Below are positions 31,187-39,523 of a stretch of 40,178 nt of DNA, piece after piece. This DNA is from an uncultured Oscillospiraceae bacterium. GTDB taxonomy: Bacteria; Bacillota; Clostridia; Oscillospirales; Acutalibacteraceae. Under the pieces are notes generated by a model. The model saw only the letters and a list, made by a program, of their open reading frames with translations, was not told the DNA's origin and searched no databases. Location of the stretch: positions 1 to 40,178 of the forward strand of contig CAJUSM010000021.1 of NCBI GenBank assembly GCA_910588935.1, given 5' to 3'. The stretch's first letter is position 1; every line of letters begins with the position of its first letter. The translations under genes were made by a program, and so were the position numbers.

Positions 31187-31762
31187 CTATTCTTGAACAA
31201 CGCCCCAATTGTCTTTGATGTAAATGAAACCGGAAATCACAGTGACTGCCGCCACTGCCCAGCACAGGCCCTGGATAAGCAAAGAGACGGCAAAAGCGTC
31301 TGTTGGCCTGGCAATGGCCGCCAAAAAGTAGTACAGCAGAATGGTCGCCATTTGAAGCACGGTTTTTACCTTGCCCCACATGTTGGCGGCAATTACCTTG
31401 TGCTTGGCCGCGGCCACCATACGGATTCCTGCCACGGCAAACTCCCGAAACAGGGTAAGGGCCAACACCACCGGGCTGCACATACCATCCACCATCATAT
31501 AGATAAACGCGGCGGTGGTAAGCATTTTATCGGCCAAGGGATCGGCAAACTTGCCGAAATCTGTCTCCAGGTGATATTTCCGGGCAATTTTCCCGTCCAG
31601 CAGGTCGGTAAGGCTGGCCAGGGCAAAGATGATTCCTGCAATGAAACTCCACCAGCGGCTGAACGCCTCTGTGCCGAAATTCACATTAGCGGCAAATACC
31701 ATAAAGACCGGCACCATGGCCACCCGCAGCAGGGTGAGCTTATTGGGCAAATTCATTTTCAT
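31187..31762 (-). CDS. pgsA: CDP-diacylglycerol-glycerol-3-phosphate 3-phosphatidyltransferase
   Basis: Membrane enzyme of phospholipid synthesis that makes phosphatidylglycerol phosphate from CDP-diacylglycerol and glycerol-3-phosphate. 191 residues, several helices. The CDP-alcohol phosphotransferase motif D-x2-DG-x2-AR-x8-G-x3-D-x3-D is complete: 'TDLLDGKIARKYHLETDFGK' followed by 'FADPLAD'. ATG 31762 lies 9 nt after AGGAGGG; a TTG two codons earlier is too close to it. It starts 19 bp after rimO, a common clostridial order, so the two form an operon. Confidence 0.95.
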   Translation of the reverse strand: MKMNLPNKLTLLRVAMVPVFMVFAANVNFGTEAFSRWWSFIAGIIFALASLTDLLDGKIARKYHLETDFGKFADPLADKMLTTAAFIYMMVDGMCSPVVLALTLFREFAVAGIRMVAAAKHKVIAANMWGKVKTVLQMATILLYYFLAAIARPTDAFAVSLLIQGLCWAVAAVTVISGFIYIKDNWGVVQE

Positions 31763-31781
31763 ATGCAATGCCCTCCTTTCC

Positions 31782-33152
31782 TTATGATGAAGTAGCCCCC
31801 GGGCACTTTTCGTCTACATCCGCTATACGCCCGGTTAGGTCCCCATCCAGGCAATCCTCAATCTCTACCTCTACAAACTGCCCCAGCACCGGGCGTTTGC
31901 CGGTTTTACCCAAGGTAAAGAATATTTTGCCGTCCACATCCGGCGCGTCCATATAGGACCGGCCAAACCAGCACTCGGCATAACGGTCGAAGCCTTCCAC
32001 CAGCACCTCTAGTCTTTTGCCCACATAGGAGGATGCCTTCTGGTCGCTGATATCCATCTGCATGTCGGCGATAATTCCTGCCCGGCGCTCCTTCTCTTCC
32101 TCCTCTACCTGCTCCGGCAGGCTGGCGGCCGGGGTGCCCTCCTCCTGGGAATAGGTAAAGCAGCCCAGCCGGTCAAACTCTATTTCTTTTACAAATTCTG
32201 CCAGCTCGCTGAAATCCTCTTCTGTTTCACCAGGAAAACCGGTAATCAGCGTGGTGCGCAAAATAACTCCCGGCACCTTTTCCCGCACCTTTTTCAGCAA
32301 GGCTGTCAGCGATTCTCTATCGCCCCGGCGGTTCATCGCCTTTAGGATTTTTCCTGAGCAGTGCTGCAAAGGCAGGTCAATGTAGGGTACAACTTTCGCC
32401 TCCTGGGCCATCACCTCCAGCAGCTCGTCTGTAATAGCGTCTGGGTAGCAGTAAAGCACCCGCAGCCACCGAACCCCCTCAATGGCACAAAGCCGGCGGA
32501 GCAGCTGGGCCAGGGAGTATTGTCCGTAAAGGTCAATTCCGTACCGGGTGGTATCTTGGGCAATTAGCACCAGCTCCTTGGCCCCATTGGCCGCCAGGGC
32601 CCGGGCCTCCTCCTCAATACTCTCCATGGGCCGGCTCCTGTAGCCCCCCCGGATCATGGGGATGGCGCAGTATGCGCAGCGGTTGTCGCAGCCCTCGGCA
32701 ATTTTTAGGTAGGCAAACCAGCTGGGGGTGGTTAACTCCCGCTCTCCACATAGGGGCAGCCTGTCCTTTTCCGGGAAAGCCTCCAGGGCCTTGCCAGCCG
32801 CAATTTCCTTCATATAGCCGGCAATGTCCCCATTGGCCCCAATGCCGAACACACCGTCCAGCTCTGGCAGTTCCTGGCGAATTTCCTCCTGATACCGTTC
32901 CGCCAAGCATCCGGTAGCCACCAGCTTTTTTATGCGGCCCTCCTTTTTCAGCAGGCCGAGCTCCAGAATCTCGTCAATAGATTCCTTTTTCGCGCTTGCA
33001 ATAAAGCCGCAGGTATTAACAATAGCCACATCTGCCATTGCCACGTCGTCCACCAATTCAAAGCCCGCCGCTTTCAGGGAGGCCATTATAAGCTCCCCAT
33101 CCACCTGGTTTTTCGCGCAACCCAGGCTGATCATTCCCACTTTTACCGGCAT
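31782..33152 (-). CDS. rimO: Ribosomal protein S12 methylthiotransferase
   Basis: Radical-SAM enzyme with two iron-sulfur clusters that methylthiolates an aspartate of ribosomal protein S12. 456 residues. The N-terminal UPF0004 domain carries 'ISLGCAKNQVDGE', 'NTCGFI' and 'ATGCLAERY', whose three cysteines hold the second cluster. The radical-SAM cluster motif is 'GCDNRCAYCAIP', and the C-terminal TRAM domain ends near 'DCLDGDLTGR'. The SLGCAKN and NTCGFI blocks favour RimO over MiaB. ATG 33152 follows AGGAGG by 7 nt. An upstream TTG frame runs into the ribosome binding site and is rejected. pgsA follows in the same operon. Confidence 0.95.
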   Translation of the reverse strand: MPVKVGMISLGCAKNQVDGELIMASLKAAGFELVDDVAMADVAIVNTCGFIASAKKESIDEILELGLLKKEGRIKKLVATGCLAERYQEEIRQELPELDGVFGIGANGDIAGYMKEIAAGKALEAFPEKDRLPLCGERELTTPSWFAYLKIAEGCDNRCAYCAIPMIRGGYRSRPMESIEEEARALAANGAKELVLIAQDTTRYGIDLYGQYSLAQLLRRLCAIEGVRWLRVLYCYPDAITDELLEVMAQEAKVVPYIDLPLQHCSGKILKAMNRRGDRESLTALLKKVREKVPGVILRTTLITGFPGETEEDFSELAEFVKEIEFDRLGCFTYSQEEGTPAASLPEQVEEEEKERRAGIIADMQMDISDQKASSYVGKRLEVLVEGFDRYAECWFGRSYMDAPDVDGKIFFTLGKTGKRPVLGQFVEVEIEDCLDGDLTGRIADVDEKCPGATSS

Positions 33153-33168
33153 AATATTCCTCCTAAAA

Positions 33169-33191
33169 TCGATTTTCAAACAGGCCCTACT
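33169..33191 (-). mobile_element. Solo end of the 161-bp MITE-like element
   Basis: On the minus strand TAGGGCCTGTTTGAAAATCG differs by one substitution and one missing base from the left end of copy 1 (TAGGGCTTGTTTGAAAAATC followed by G), and the match stops there. It lies directly before the rimO ribosome binding site. It is probably a remnant of an old insertion; chance similarity cannot be excluded for 22 bases. Confidence 0.45.
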
Positions 33192-33327
33192 GGGCCAGAA
33201 TCAACGGGCAGAAGGGCACTCACCCTTTCCCAAAGGTTGATCCCAATTGTTCTACACTGCCGTTTTTTATGTTCCCTTTACCCTAACACACTTGTTGCAA
33301 GATGCATGGAAAAAGCTCCTTCCCGTG

Positions 33328-34407
33328 CTAATCGTTTCTTGGGGAGAGCTTTGTATCCCCTTTTGTGGAGAGCAGCTCCCGTACAGCGGAAAAGAAGGCT
33401 TTGTCTTTGGCCCCGGCCCAAATCTTCCCAGCCCGGACCTTTGCCTCCCACTCATCCAAAGAAAACCACCTGGCATCTACTGTTTCACCAGGCTGGAGCT
33501 TTACCTGCCTGGCGGGGATATCCCAACGCAGGGCGTACAAATCCAGAAGCTCGCCTCCATCTGGAAAACTGCCCCGCTTACGGCAGAGAAACCTCAGCTC
33601 CTCTGGGTCAGCTTTCACGCCTGTTTCCTCCTGGAGCTCTCGAACCGCCCCTTGGGGGCTTGTCTCCCCAGCCAGCACACTGCCCCCTGGGCACTCCCAG
33701 GTGTTGGGAAGCACTTTTTTCTCTGGGCTGCGCAGGGTGCATAGGATCTCTCTAGCACTGTTGAATATTATAATCCCTGTGGCCAGGCAGAACTCCCCAG
33801 GCAGCAAATCTGTGCCCCGGCGGTGGACCCGGCCAGTGGGGCTGCCCTGACTGTCGTAAATGTCCAGCAGCTCCCCGGCTGGCGCAGCCGCCAAAGCCCG
33901 AACCGCGGCGAAGAACTCGTTGCTGTAAGCCCCAGCCAAAATTTCCCCTGCCCTGGCCTTCCGCTCCCATTCGTCCCCTGGGAACCACTTCCCTTGGTCC
34001 ACCTCTTCAGGCTGCAAAACCGCTTGGTTTGCTGGGAAATCACGCTTTAAGCCGTAAACATCCATAAAAAAGCCTTCTTTTGAAAAGCCCAGCCCCTCGG
34101 CCCGGCGGCGGCAGAGGAATGTTAGCTCCTCTTGCCTTGCCTGGATGCCTGTCTCCTCTTGAAGTTCCCGGACCGCGGCGGCCAGGCTTGTCTCTCCGGC
34201 CAGTACGCCGCCCCCCGGATTCTCCCATACCCCTGGCATCTGTTGTTTCTGCTGGCTGCGCAGGGTGCAAAACACCTCTCCCCCAGAGTTCACAATTACA
34301 ATTGTCACCGCCAGGTGGTAATCTCCTTCTGCCAAAGGCGCTCCCCTTACATGGGTTCGGCCGGTTAGCCTGCCGTCCTTATCATAAACATCCCAAAGCT
34401 CTGCCAC
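33328..34407 (-). CDS. Tandem double-Nudix hydrolase
   Basis: 359 residues made of two complete Nudix domains in a row (about 1-175 and 178-345). Both start with the same entry: 'WDVYDKDGRLTGRTHVRG' and 'LDIYDSQGSPTGRVHRRG'. The Nudix box of domain 1 begins 'GGGVLAGE' and ends 'RELQEETGI'; that of domain 2 begins 'GGSVLAGE' and ends 'RELQEETGV'. Both keep the glutamates needed for Mg2+. The 'xDVYDxxG...R' opening resembles the isopentenyl-diphosphate isomerase/YfcD group, so the substrate is probably a nucleoside or isoprenoid diphosphate. The start is GTG 34407 behind GAGGG. It lies 6 bp after yihY and is co-transcribed with it. Internal duplication is evident. Confidence 0.9.
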   Translation of the reverse strand: MAELWDVYDKDGRLTGRTHVRGAPLAEGDYHLAVTIVIVNSGGEVFCTLRSQQKQQMPGVWENPGGGVLAGETSLAAAVRELQEETGIQARQEELTFLCRRRAEGLGFSKEGFFMDVYGLKRDFPANQAVLQPEEVDQGKWFPGDEWERKARAGEILAGAYSNEFFAAVRALAAAPAGELLDIYDSQGSPTGRVHRRGTDLLPGEFCLATGIIIFNSAREILCTLRSPEKKVLPNTWECPGGSVLAGETSPQGAVRELQEETGVKADPEELRFLCRKRGSFPDGGELLDLYALRWDIPARQVKLQPGETVDARWFSLDEWEAKVRAGKIWAGAKDKAFFSAVRELLSTKGDTKLSPRND

Positions 34408-34413
34408 AGTCCC

Positions 34414-35328
34414 TCATCCTTTCCTATTAGATTCCTGGTCGTTCTTCCCTTTTAGGGCCTTTGTTGCGGTTTTTCCTTCTGGCTTTCCCTTTTCCTTTTT
34501 TCGAAGCATCCTTTCCAAATCCTCGCCTACCCCGCTGGTTTCCAGCCACATGCTCACCTCGCCGCCTAAAAACAGGATGTACATGCAGAAAAACAGCCAG
34601 AACATAAGGATAACAAGGGTTGCCAAGCTGCCATAAATGGAGAAATTGGAAAAATTCTCTACAAACAAGGAGAAAAAGTAGGAAAACAGAACCCAACCCC
34701 CCGCACCAAAAGCAGCTCCCGCCAGATTGTGCCGGAGCTTTACCCGCCGCCTGGGCACAAAGGCATAGAGCAGGGTAAAAAACAGGAACAGCATAATAAA
34801 GGTGGCCAGGGACTTAAACTTGATCAGCAGCCTGGCCAGCAAAGGCCATCTATCCAGCAAAAAGGCATAGATGGTGGAGCCGAACACCAGCAGCACCGCC
34901 GCGGCAATTAGCACCACCGCCAGCATAACCACATAGACCACGGCCATAGCCCGGAGCAGAATGTAATTGCGGGGAGACTCCACCTCGTAGATATGGTCCA
35001 ACCCTTTAATAATGGCCACCATGCCCATAGAAGAGGACCATATCGCCGTAATTACCGCCACCGGCAGCACCCCAGAGGCCTCTATAGGGCTGGGGATGAT
35101 CTCCTGCAGGCCGGTAGAAACAGCGGCTGGCAGCAGCTCAAGGGCGGCCTCAATCATGGTTAGGCCAGAGGAAAAATGAATTTGCTGCATTAAGGTAAGC
35201 AAAAAAGCCACAAAGGGAAGGAACGATATGATCAGAAAGAAAGCCCCATGGGCAGAGGCCGAATCTAGGCGGTCACGGTTTACCCGGTTGATAAACCAGA
35301 GGACATGTTTTTTTAGAAAGAGCCACAT
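34414..35328 (-). CDS. YihY/BrkB-family inner membrane protein
   Basis: 304 residues, six predicted membrane helices, normal family length. 'SASAHGAFFLIISFLPFVAF' is the conserved first-helix block (A-x-x-A-F-F-L-x-x-S-x-x-P), followed by 'IWSSSMGMVAIIKGLDHIY' and, in the last helix, 'LFFCMYILFLGGEV'. The C-terminus is a Lys-rich cytosolic tail of about 45 residues. It was once annotated as ribonuclease BN, which is wrong for this family; transport function is suspected but unproven. ATG 35328 lies 8 nt after GAAGGAAGG; the longer frame has a 54-residue upstream part without a binding site. Confidence 0.92.
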   Translation of the reverse strand: MWLFLKKHVLWFINRVNRDRLDSASAHGAFFLIISFLPFVAFLLTLMQQIHFSSGLTMIEAALELLPAAVSTGLQEIIPSPIEASGVLPVAVITAIWSSSMGMVAIIKGLDHIYEVESPRNYILLRAMAVVYVVMLAVVLIAAAVLLVFGSTIYAFLLDRWPLLARLLIKFKSLATFIMLFLFFTLLYAFVPRRRVKLRHNLAGAAFGAGGWVLFSYFFSLFVENFSNFSIYGSLATLVILMFWLFFCMYILFLGGEVSMWLETSGVGEDLERMLRKKEKGKPEGKTATKALKGKNDQESNRKG

Positions 35329-35361
35329 GTTTTTACCTTCCTTCTGTAAGCTGTTGAGCAT

Positions 35362-35390
35362 ATTATACCATAGTTTACCCGAAAGGGAAA
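35362..35390 (-). promoter_or_regulatory. Probable promoter of yihY-Nudix operon
   Basis: On the minus strand TATAAT (35367-35362) is exact; the -35 at 17 bp (TTTCCC) is poor. Confidence 0.5.
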
Positions 35391-35511
35391 CAAAAAAAAG
35401 AGCGGCCGCCAACAGCATTGCCCTGCCAAGCTTTGGTCTCCGCCCGCTGCTCTCCAGCATCTTTACCGCTGAATTTCCAGGTTCTATCAAAACTCTTGTA
35501 TAGAATATACA

Positions 35512-35540
35512 TTGATTCTATTCTCAAATTTTGCTACAAT
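35512..35540 (+). promoter_or_regulatory. Sigma-A promoter of the phosphohexomutase-mnmA operon
   Basis: TTGATT (35512-35517), 17-bp spacer, TACAAT (35535-35540), 33 bp before the start codon. Confidence 0.75.
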
Positions 35541-35573
35541 ATAAGCAGCAAAGAAATCCAAGGAGTTGTCAGC

Positions 35574-37085
35574 ATGAACTATCTATCGCTTAAAAGCGGC
35601 ACCGATATTCGGGGCGATGCCATAGAAACCCCCGCCGGCCCGGTTCAGCTTACCGACCAGGTAGTGGAACGCATTGCGGCCGCTTTTCTAGTTTGGTGCC
35701 AGGACCGCCTGGATATTCCCCCCACCCAGCTCCGGCTGGCTGTTGGCCGGGACTCCCGGCTCTCTGGCCCCAGGATTGCCGCCGCCCTTAAAAACGCCTT
35801 TCTCCGTTACGGCGCCACCTGTTTTGACTGTGGCCTGGCCTCTACCCCTTCTATGTTCATGGCCACCCTGAACCTTCCCTGCCACGCCGCTGTACAAATT
35901 ACCGCCAGCCATCATCCTTTTCACCGCAATGGCCTAAAGTTTTTTACCCAAGACGGCGGCCTGGAGAGTTCCGATATTTCAGAAATTCTTGCCGCAGCCC
36001 AAGAGGAGGCCTGTCCGCCGCCCGCCCCAGGGGGAACCTGGCAGGAAACCAGCCACATGTCCCTTTATGCCTCCCAGCTCCGGGAGCAGATAAAAAAGGG
36101 GATTGGGGCCATGGATTTCCAACATCCTTTAGCTGGGTTCCGGCTGGTGGTGGATGCCGGCAACGGCGCCGGGGGCTTTTATGCAAACCAAGTTCTCGCC
36201 CCTTTAGGGGCGGATATTTCCGGCAGCCAGTTTCTGGATCCAGACGGCGGTTTCCCCAACCACATTCCTAACCCAGAAAATCCCCAGGCTATGGCTTCGG
36301 CCGCCAAAGCCACGGTTGCCGCTGGGGCAGACTTGGGAATTATCTTTGACACCGATGTAGACCGGGCTGCCGTGGTAGACCGGCGGGGAGAAGAAATTAA
36401 CCGGAACCGCCTGGTAGCCATTGCCTCTGCCATTGCCCTAGAGGATGCTCCAGGCGGCACGGTTGTCACTGATTCGATTACATCTGACGGCCTGCATAAC
36501 TATATTGAAACTGTTTTGAGAGGCAGGCACCACCGTTTTCAGCGAGGATATAAAAACGTGATCAACGAGGCCCTTCGCCTAAATGCCCAGGGTGTGAATT
36601 GTCCTTTGGCCATTGAGACCAGCGGCCATGCCGCACTGCGGGAAAACCACTTTTTAGACGACGGCGCGTACCTGGTCACAAAAATTATTATTAAAATGGC
36701 GGCTCTTCGCCGGGAAGGCAAAGAACTGGAGGAGTTGCTCCAGGATCTTAAGGAACCTGTCGAGTCAAAAGAAATTCGGGTGCCAATTTTAGAGCCAGAC
36801 TTCCGAGCCAGGGGCCAGGCAGTTATTGAACAATTGGAGGCATATGCCAGAGAAAACGCCTGGCAGATTGCCCCGGACAATTATGAAGGCATCCGGGTCT
36901 CTTTCCCCCGGGGTCAGGGCGATGGCTGGTTCTTGGTGCGCCTGTCGGTTCACGACCCTATTTTACCCATTAATATAGAAAGCGATACTGCCGGCGGAAC
37001 GGCGCTGATATTGGACCAGCTGAAAGCGTTTTTGGCCCTTCATTCCCAGGGGCTGGACCTGCAGGTTTTGGGGCTACGGCAATGA
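35574..37085 (+). CDS. Phosphomannomutase/phosphoglucomutase-family enzyme
   Basis: Interconverts hexose 6- and 1-phosphates through a phosphoserine. 503 residues. The phosphoserine loop is 'TASHHP' (110-115, Ser112), where most relatives have TASHNP. The metal loop is 'DTDVDR' (259-264), the sugar loop is 'ETSGHAALRE', and a C-terminal phosphate-binding domain follows. ATG 35574 lies after AAGGAGTT; the longer frame overlaps the promoter. Whether mannose, glucose or glucosamine phosphate is the substrate cannot be read from the motifs; glucosamine mutase is less likely given the length and sugar loop. Its stop overlaps the start of mnmA by 4 bases (ATGA). Confidence 0.9.
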   Translation: MNYLSLKSGTDIRGDAIETPAGPVQLTDQVVERIAAAFLVWCQDRLDIPPTQLRLAVGRDSRLSGPRIAAALKNAFLRYGATCFDCGLASTPSMFMATLNLPCHAAVQITASHHPFHRNGLKFFTQDGGLESSDISEILAAAQEEACPPPAPGGTWQETSHMSLYASQLREQIKKGIGAMDFQHPLAGFRLVVDAGNGAGGFYANQVLAPLGADISGSQFLDPDGGFPNHIPNPENPQAMASAAKATVAAGADLGIIFDTDVDRAAVVDRRGEEINRNRLVAIASAIALEDAPGGTVVTDSITSDGLHNYIETVLRGRHHRFQRGYKNVINEALRLNAQGVNCPLAIETSGHAALRENHFLDDGAYLVTKIIIKMAALRREGKELEELLQDLKEPVESKEIRVPILEPDFRARGQAVIEQLEAYARENAWQIAPDNYEGIRVSFPRGQGDGWFLVRLSVHDPILPINIESDTAGGTALILDQLKAFLALHSQGLDLQVLGLRQ

Positions 37086-38161
37086 AAGATATACTGCCAC
37101 TGGATTTTGCCGGCCCAAACATTGTGCTGACCGCCATGAGCGGGGGGGTGGATTCCACCGCTGCCGCCCTGCTCCTCCAAAGGCAGGGGCATGACGTAAT
37201 TGGAATAAACTTAAAGCTCTTTACTCCCCCTGCCTGTTCCCAGAAGGACGGGGCCCAGGCGGCCCGCAGCGCGGCCCAGCGCTTGGGCATCCCTTTTTAT
37301 GTGTTCGACTTTTCTCAAGATTTTGGCAGGGAGGTAATGGACCGTTTTGCCAACGCCTATCTGCGGGGGGAAACCCCCAATCCCTGCGTCGACTGCAACC
37401 GGTATGTAAAGCTTGGCAAGCTGTTCCGCAGAGCAGAGGCACTGGGCTGCGGGCATATTGCCACCGGCCATTATGCCCGAGTGGAGCAAGACTCTGCCAC
37501 CGGCCGCTGGCTGCTGAGAAAAGGCCTGGACCAGGCCAAGGATCAGAGCTATTTTCTCTATAGCCTCACCCAGCCCCAGCTGGCCCGCCTTCTGCTTCCT
37601 CTTGGCGGGTTAACCAAACCCCAGGTGCGGGCTTTGGCCCAGGAGGCTGGTATGGAAAACGCCCAGCGCCAGGAGAGCCAGGACATCTGCTTTGTGCCTG
37701 GGGGCGATTATGCCGCTTTTATTCGGGCACGCACCGGCATACAGCCTCAGCCTGGAGACTTTGTGGGCACAGCAGGCCAGGTCTATGGCCAGCACCGGGG
37801 CATTCTGAACTATACAGTTGGCCAGCGAAAAGGGCTGGGACTCTCCTTTCCCCAGCCCATGTATGTCTGCGCGCTCCGCCCTGAGTCCAACCAGGTTGTC
37901 CTGGGAGAAAATCGGGAGCTTTTTTCCCGCCGGCTTACTGCCGGTAACCTAAACTTTATTTCTGTGCCCTCTCTGCCCCGGCCCGCCTCTGTAAAAGCTA
38001 AGATCCGCTACCGGCACCAGGAACAGCCAGCCACAGCTGTTCAAACTGGCCCAGACCAGCTAGAGGTTGTTTTCGACCAACCGCAGCGGGCTATTACCAA
38101 AGGACAGGCTGTGGTGCTGTATGATGGGGACAAGGTTATAGGCGGAGGCACAATCTTGTAA
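37082..38161 (+). CDS. mnmA: tRNA-specific 2-thiouridylase
   Basis: Adds sulfur to the wobble uridine (position 34) of tRNA-Glu, -Gln and -Lys using ATP and a persulfide. 359 residues, normal length. The PP-loop is 'SGGVDS' (20-25). The catalytic cysteines are C105 in 'NPCVDCN' and C203 in 'QDICFV'; C102 is an additional cysteine in the same loop. 'GHYARV' and 'TVGQRKGLG' are family blocks. The start ATG 37082 overlaps the stop of the phosphohexomutase gene, so translation is coupled. A hairpin without T-run (GCCCCAGCGGGGC near 38167) follows. Confidence 0.95.
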   Translation: MKDILPLDFAGPNIVLTAMSGGVDSTAAALLLQRQGHDVIGINLKLFTPPACSQKDGAQAARSAAQRLGIPFYVFDFSQDFGREVMDRFANAYLRGETPNPCVDCNRYVKLGKLFRRAEALGCGHIATGHYARVEQDSATGRWLLRKGLDQAKDQSYFLYSLTQPQLARLLLPLGGLTKPQVRALAQEAGMENAQRQESQDICFVPGGDYAAFIRARTGIQPQPGDFVGTAGQVYGQHRGILNYTVGQRKGLGLSFPQPMYVCALRPESNQVVLGENRELFSRRLTAGNLNFISVPSLPRPASVKAKIRYRHQEQPATAVQTGPDQLEVVFDQPQRAITKGQAVVLYDGDKVIGGGTIL

Positions 38162-38199
38162 TGCCGGCCCCAGCGGGGCTGCCGGGCTTGCTGCCAGGC

Positions 38200-38547
38200 C
38201 TACATAAGTAAAAACAACAGGGCAAACATTAGCTCATTGTTCCCGCCCTCTGCCCCCAGCAAAATCAGCAGGGCCAGCAGTACAGTCCGTTCCCGGTCTT
38301 TAAAGAGCTCTTCCAGCAAACTTGCCGGCGGCTCTCCCCCTGTCTCCGGGGGCAGGAGGGCCTCCGGAAGGGGTTCTGCTGGGGGCGCGGGGGGAGCTTC
38401 TGAAGGAGGTGGTGGCGGAGGGCTTTCCCTAGAGCTCTGGCCCCCCGCTCTTTGCCCTGTTGGCCTGCCCTGCCTGGCCCTGGACTGCATCTCCCTAGCC
38501 CGCCTGGCAGCCTCCTCCTGCATCCGCCTCATATCCATTTCTGGCAC
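38200..38547 (-). CDS. Pro-rich small protein with hydrophobic C-terminus (unknown)
   Basis: 115 residues in three parts. A charged N-terminus ('DMRRMQEEAARRAREMQSRA') looks helical, the Pro/Glu-rich centre includes a run of six prolines, and the hydrophobic C-terminus 'TVLLALLILLGAEGGNN' continues into 'ELMFALLFLLM'. The end could be a tail anchor or pack in a helical bundle. The start is GTG 38547, 8 nt after AAGGGAGG. Last of three small genes in a row with 14-15 bp gaps. I do not recognise a family. Layered composition of this kind occurs in sporulation-associated proteins of Clostridia, but there is no direct evidence for that here. Confidence 0.75.
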   Translation of the reverse strand: MPEMDMRRMQEEAARRAREMQSRARQGRPTGQRAGGQSSRESPPPPPPSEAPPAPPAEPLPEALLPPETGGEPPASLLEELFKDRERTVLLALLILLGAEGGNNELMFALLFLLM

Positions 38548-38561
38548 AAAGCCACCTCCCT

Positions 38562-39014
38562 TCAGAATAGCCCGCTCATATTCTGCAGCAAGGGCAGCAG
38601 ACGCATTAGCTGAAGAATTTTAACAGCTTCATCAATTTTCTTCTGTCTTTCCCCGCTGAGCAGCGGCCGCAAAGCTCGAAGCAGGCGGGTAGAATCGTCC
38701 TCCTGGTTTACCCGGCCCAGCAAAGGGGCCAACCGGGTTACCATGGCCAAGGTATCCTGGTTTGGGGCCGGAGAGGCGGGGCTGTTTCCGTTTCCGCCTC
38801 CCAGCCCGCCTCCCAAAGCTCCCAGGGCTCCCGCCAGGGCGGAAAGGTCCGGTTTTGCGGCTGGGGCCGCCGGCTCAGCCGCAGAGGGAGCTGGACTGTT
38901 ACCGCTACTTCCCTGGCTGGAGCCCAGGCCCAAATTGTTTATCATTCCCTGCAGCTGACGCATACTGTTGGGATCGGACAAAAACGCGTTCAGCTGCTGG
39001 CTAAGATCATCCAA
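38562..39014 (-). CDS. Gly/Ala/Ser/Pro-rich small protein (unknown)
   Basis: 150 residues. The N-terminal helix ('LSQQLNAFLSDPNSMRQLQG') resembles the 'LxxFLxDPxxxxQLxxM' pattern also present in the next-door protein. Then comes a low-complexity Gly/Ala/Pro/Ser linker (about 33-85), and a helical C-terminus 'LLRALRPLLSGERQKKIDEA' followed by 'VKILQLMRLLPLL'. The start is TTG 39014 with AGGGAGGTGGGGAG upstream. Middle gene of the three-gene operon. The C-terminal helix is amphipathic and could mediate assembly. No family assigned. Confidence 0.75.
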   Translation of the reverse strand: MDDLSQQLNAFLSDPNSMRQLQGMINNLGLGSSQGSSGNSPAPSAAEPAAPAAKPDLSALAGALGALGGGLGGGNGNSPASPAPNQDTLAMVTRLAPLLGRVNQEDDSTRLLRALRPLLSGERQKKIDEAVKILQLMRLLPLLQNMSGLF

Positions 39015-39029
39015 CTCCCCACCTCCCTT

Positions 39030-39284
39030 TTAGCTGCCGCCCTGAAGCATTTGTAGAAGCTTTTGCGCCTGTGGACTGGAAAGCAGTTTTTTGGCGGCCT
39101 CTGGGTCGGAAAGCACTTTTTGCATGGCCTGGCCCTCGCTGGGCCCCAAATTGCCCAGCATACTAGCTAGGTCGCCGTTTTGGGCGGCGGCCTTTAGCGC
39201 CTCTGGCGTAGACCCTATTCTTTGGGCAGTGAGCTTCAGCAGGGCTTCCAGCCGGCTATTATCCATCTGGTTCTTCTCGTTCAT
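39030..39284 (-). CDS. Small helical protein (unknown), first of three-gene operon
   Basis: 84 residues, predicted all helix: 'LEALLKLTAQRIGSTPEALK', 'LGPSEGQAMQKVLSDPEAAK' and 'LLSSPQAQKLLQMLQG'. The repeated L-x-x-P-x-A-x-x-L-L pattern suggests short STI1-like or heat-repeat-like helix hairpins. ATG 39284 follows GGAGGGGG. It heads the operon with the two low-complexity proteins (15-bp gaps), so all three probably act together. I find no clear sigma-A promoter; two hairpins occupy the upstream region. No known function. Confidence 0.75.
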   Translation of the reverse strand: MNEKNQMDNSRLEALLKLTAQRIGSTPEALKAAAQNGDLASMLGNLGPSEGQAMQKVLSDPEAAKKLLSSPQAQKLLQMLQGGS

Positions 39285-39350
39285 GGAGAACCCCCTCCCT
39301 ATTCTGTAGTTAAGCTTTGCTTCAGCTTATTTGGATCCATAAATCGTGTT

Positions 39351-39413
39351 GGTTTCCCTAATCCAGAGGGAAACTAGCCAGCGGGATATTCCTAAAGGTA
39401 TCCCGCGCCTTGT
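39351..39413 (-). promoter_or_regulatory. Two strong hairpins upstream of the three-gene operon
   Basis: GTTTCCCT/AGGGAAAC (39352-39373) and GCGGGATA/TATCCCGC (39388-39413) follow each other in the gap between the divergent genes. On the minus strand they would lie in the leader of the small-protein operon. They match no riboswitch known to me. Confidence 0.4.
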
Positions 39414-39477
39414 AAAATGACATTTCCAAGTTGGGTAGCTATATCATTTCCTTCCATTCTATGCAGCAGCCCGCCGG

Positions 39478-39505
39478 TTGATTCCAGCCGCATACAGTTT
39501 ATTTT
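39478..39505 (+). promoter_or_regulatory. Possible promoter of the phosphodiesterase gene
   Basis: TTGATT (39478-39483), 16-bp spacer, TATTTT (39500-39505). It is very close to the start codon (18 bp), so the leader would be short. Confidence 0.4.
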
Positions 39506-39523
39506 ATGCAAGGAGGAGTTATT

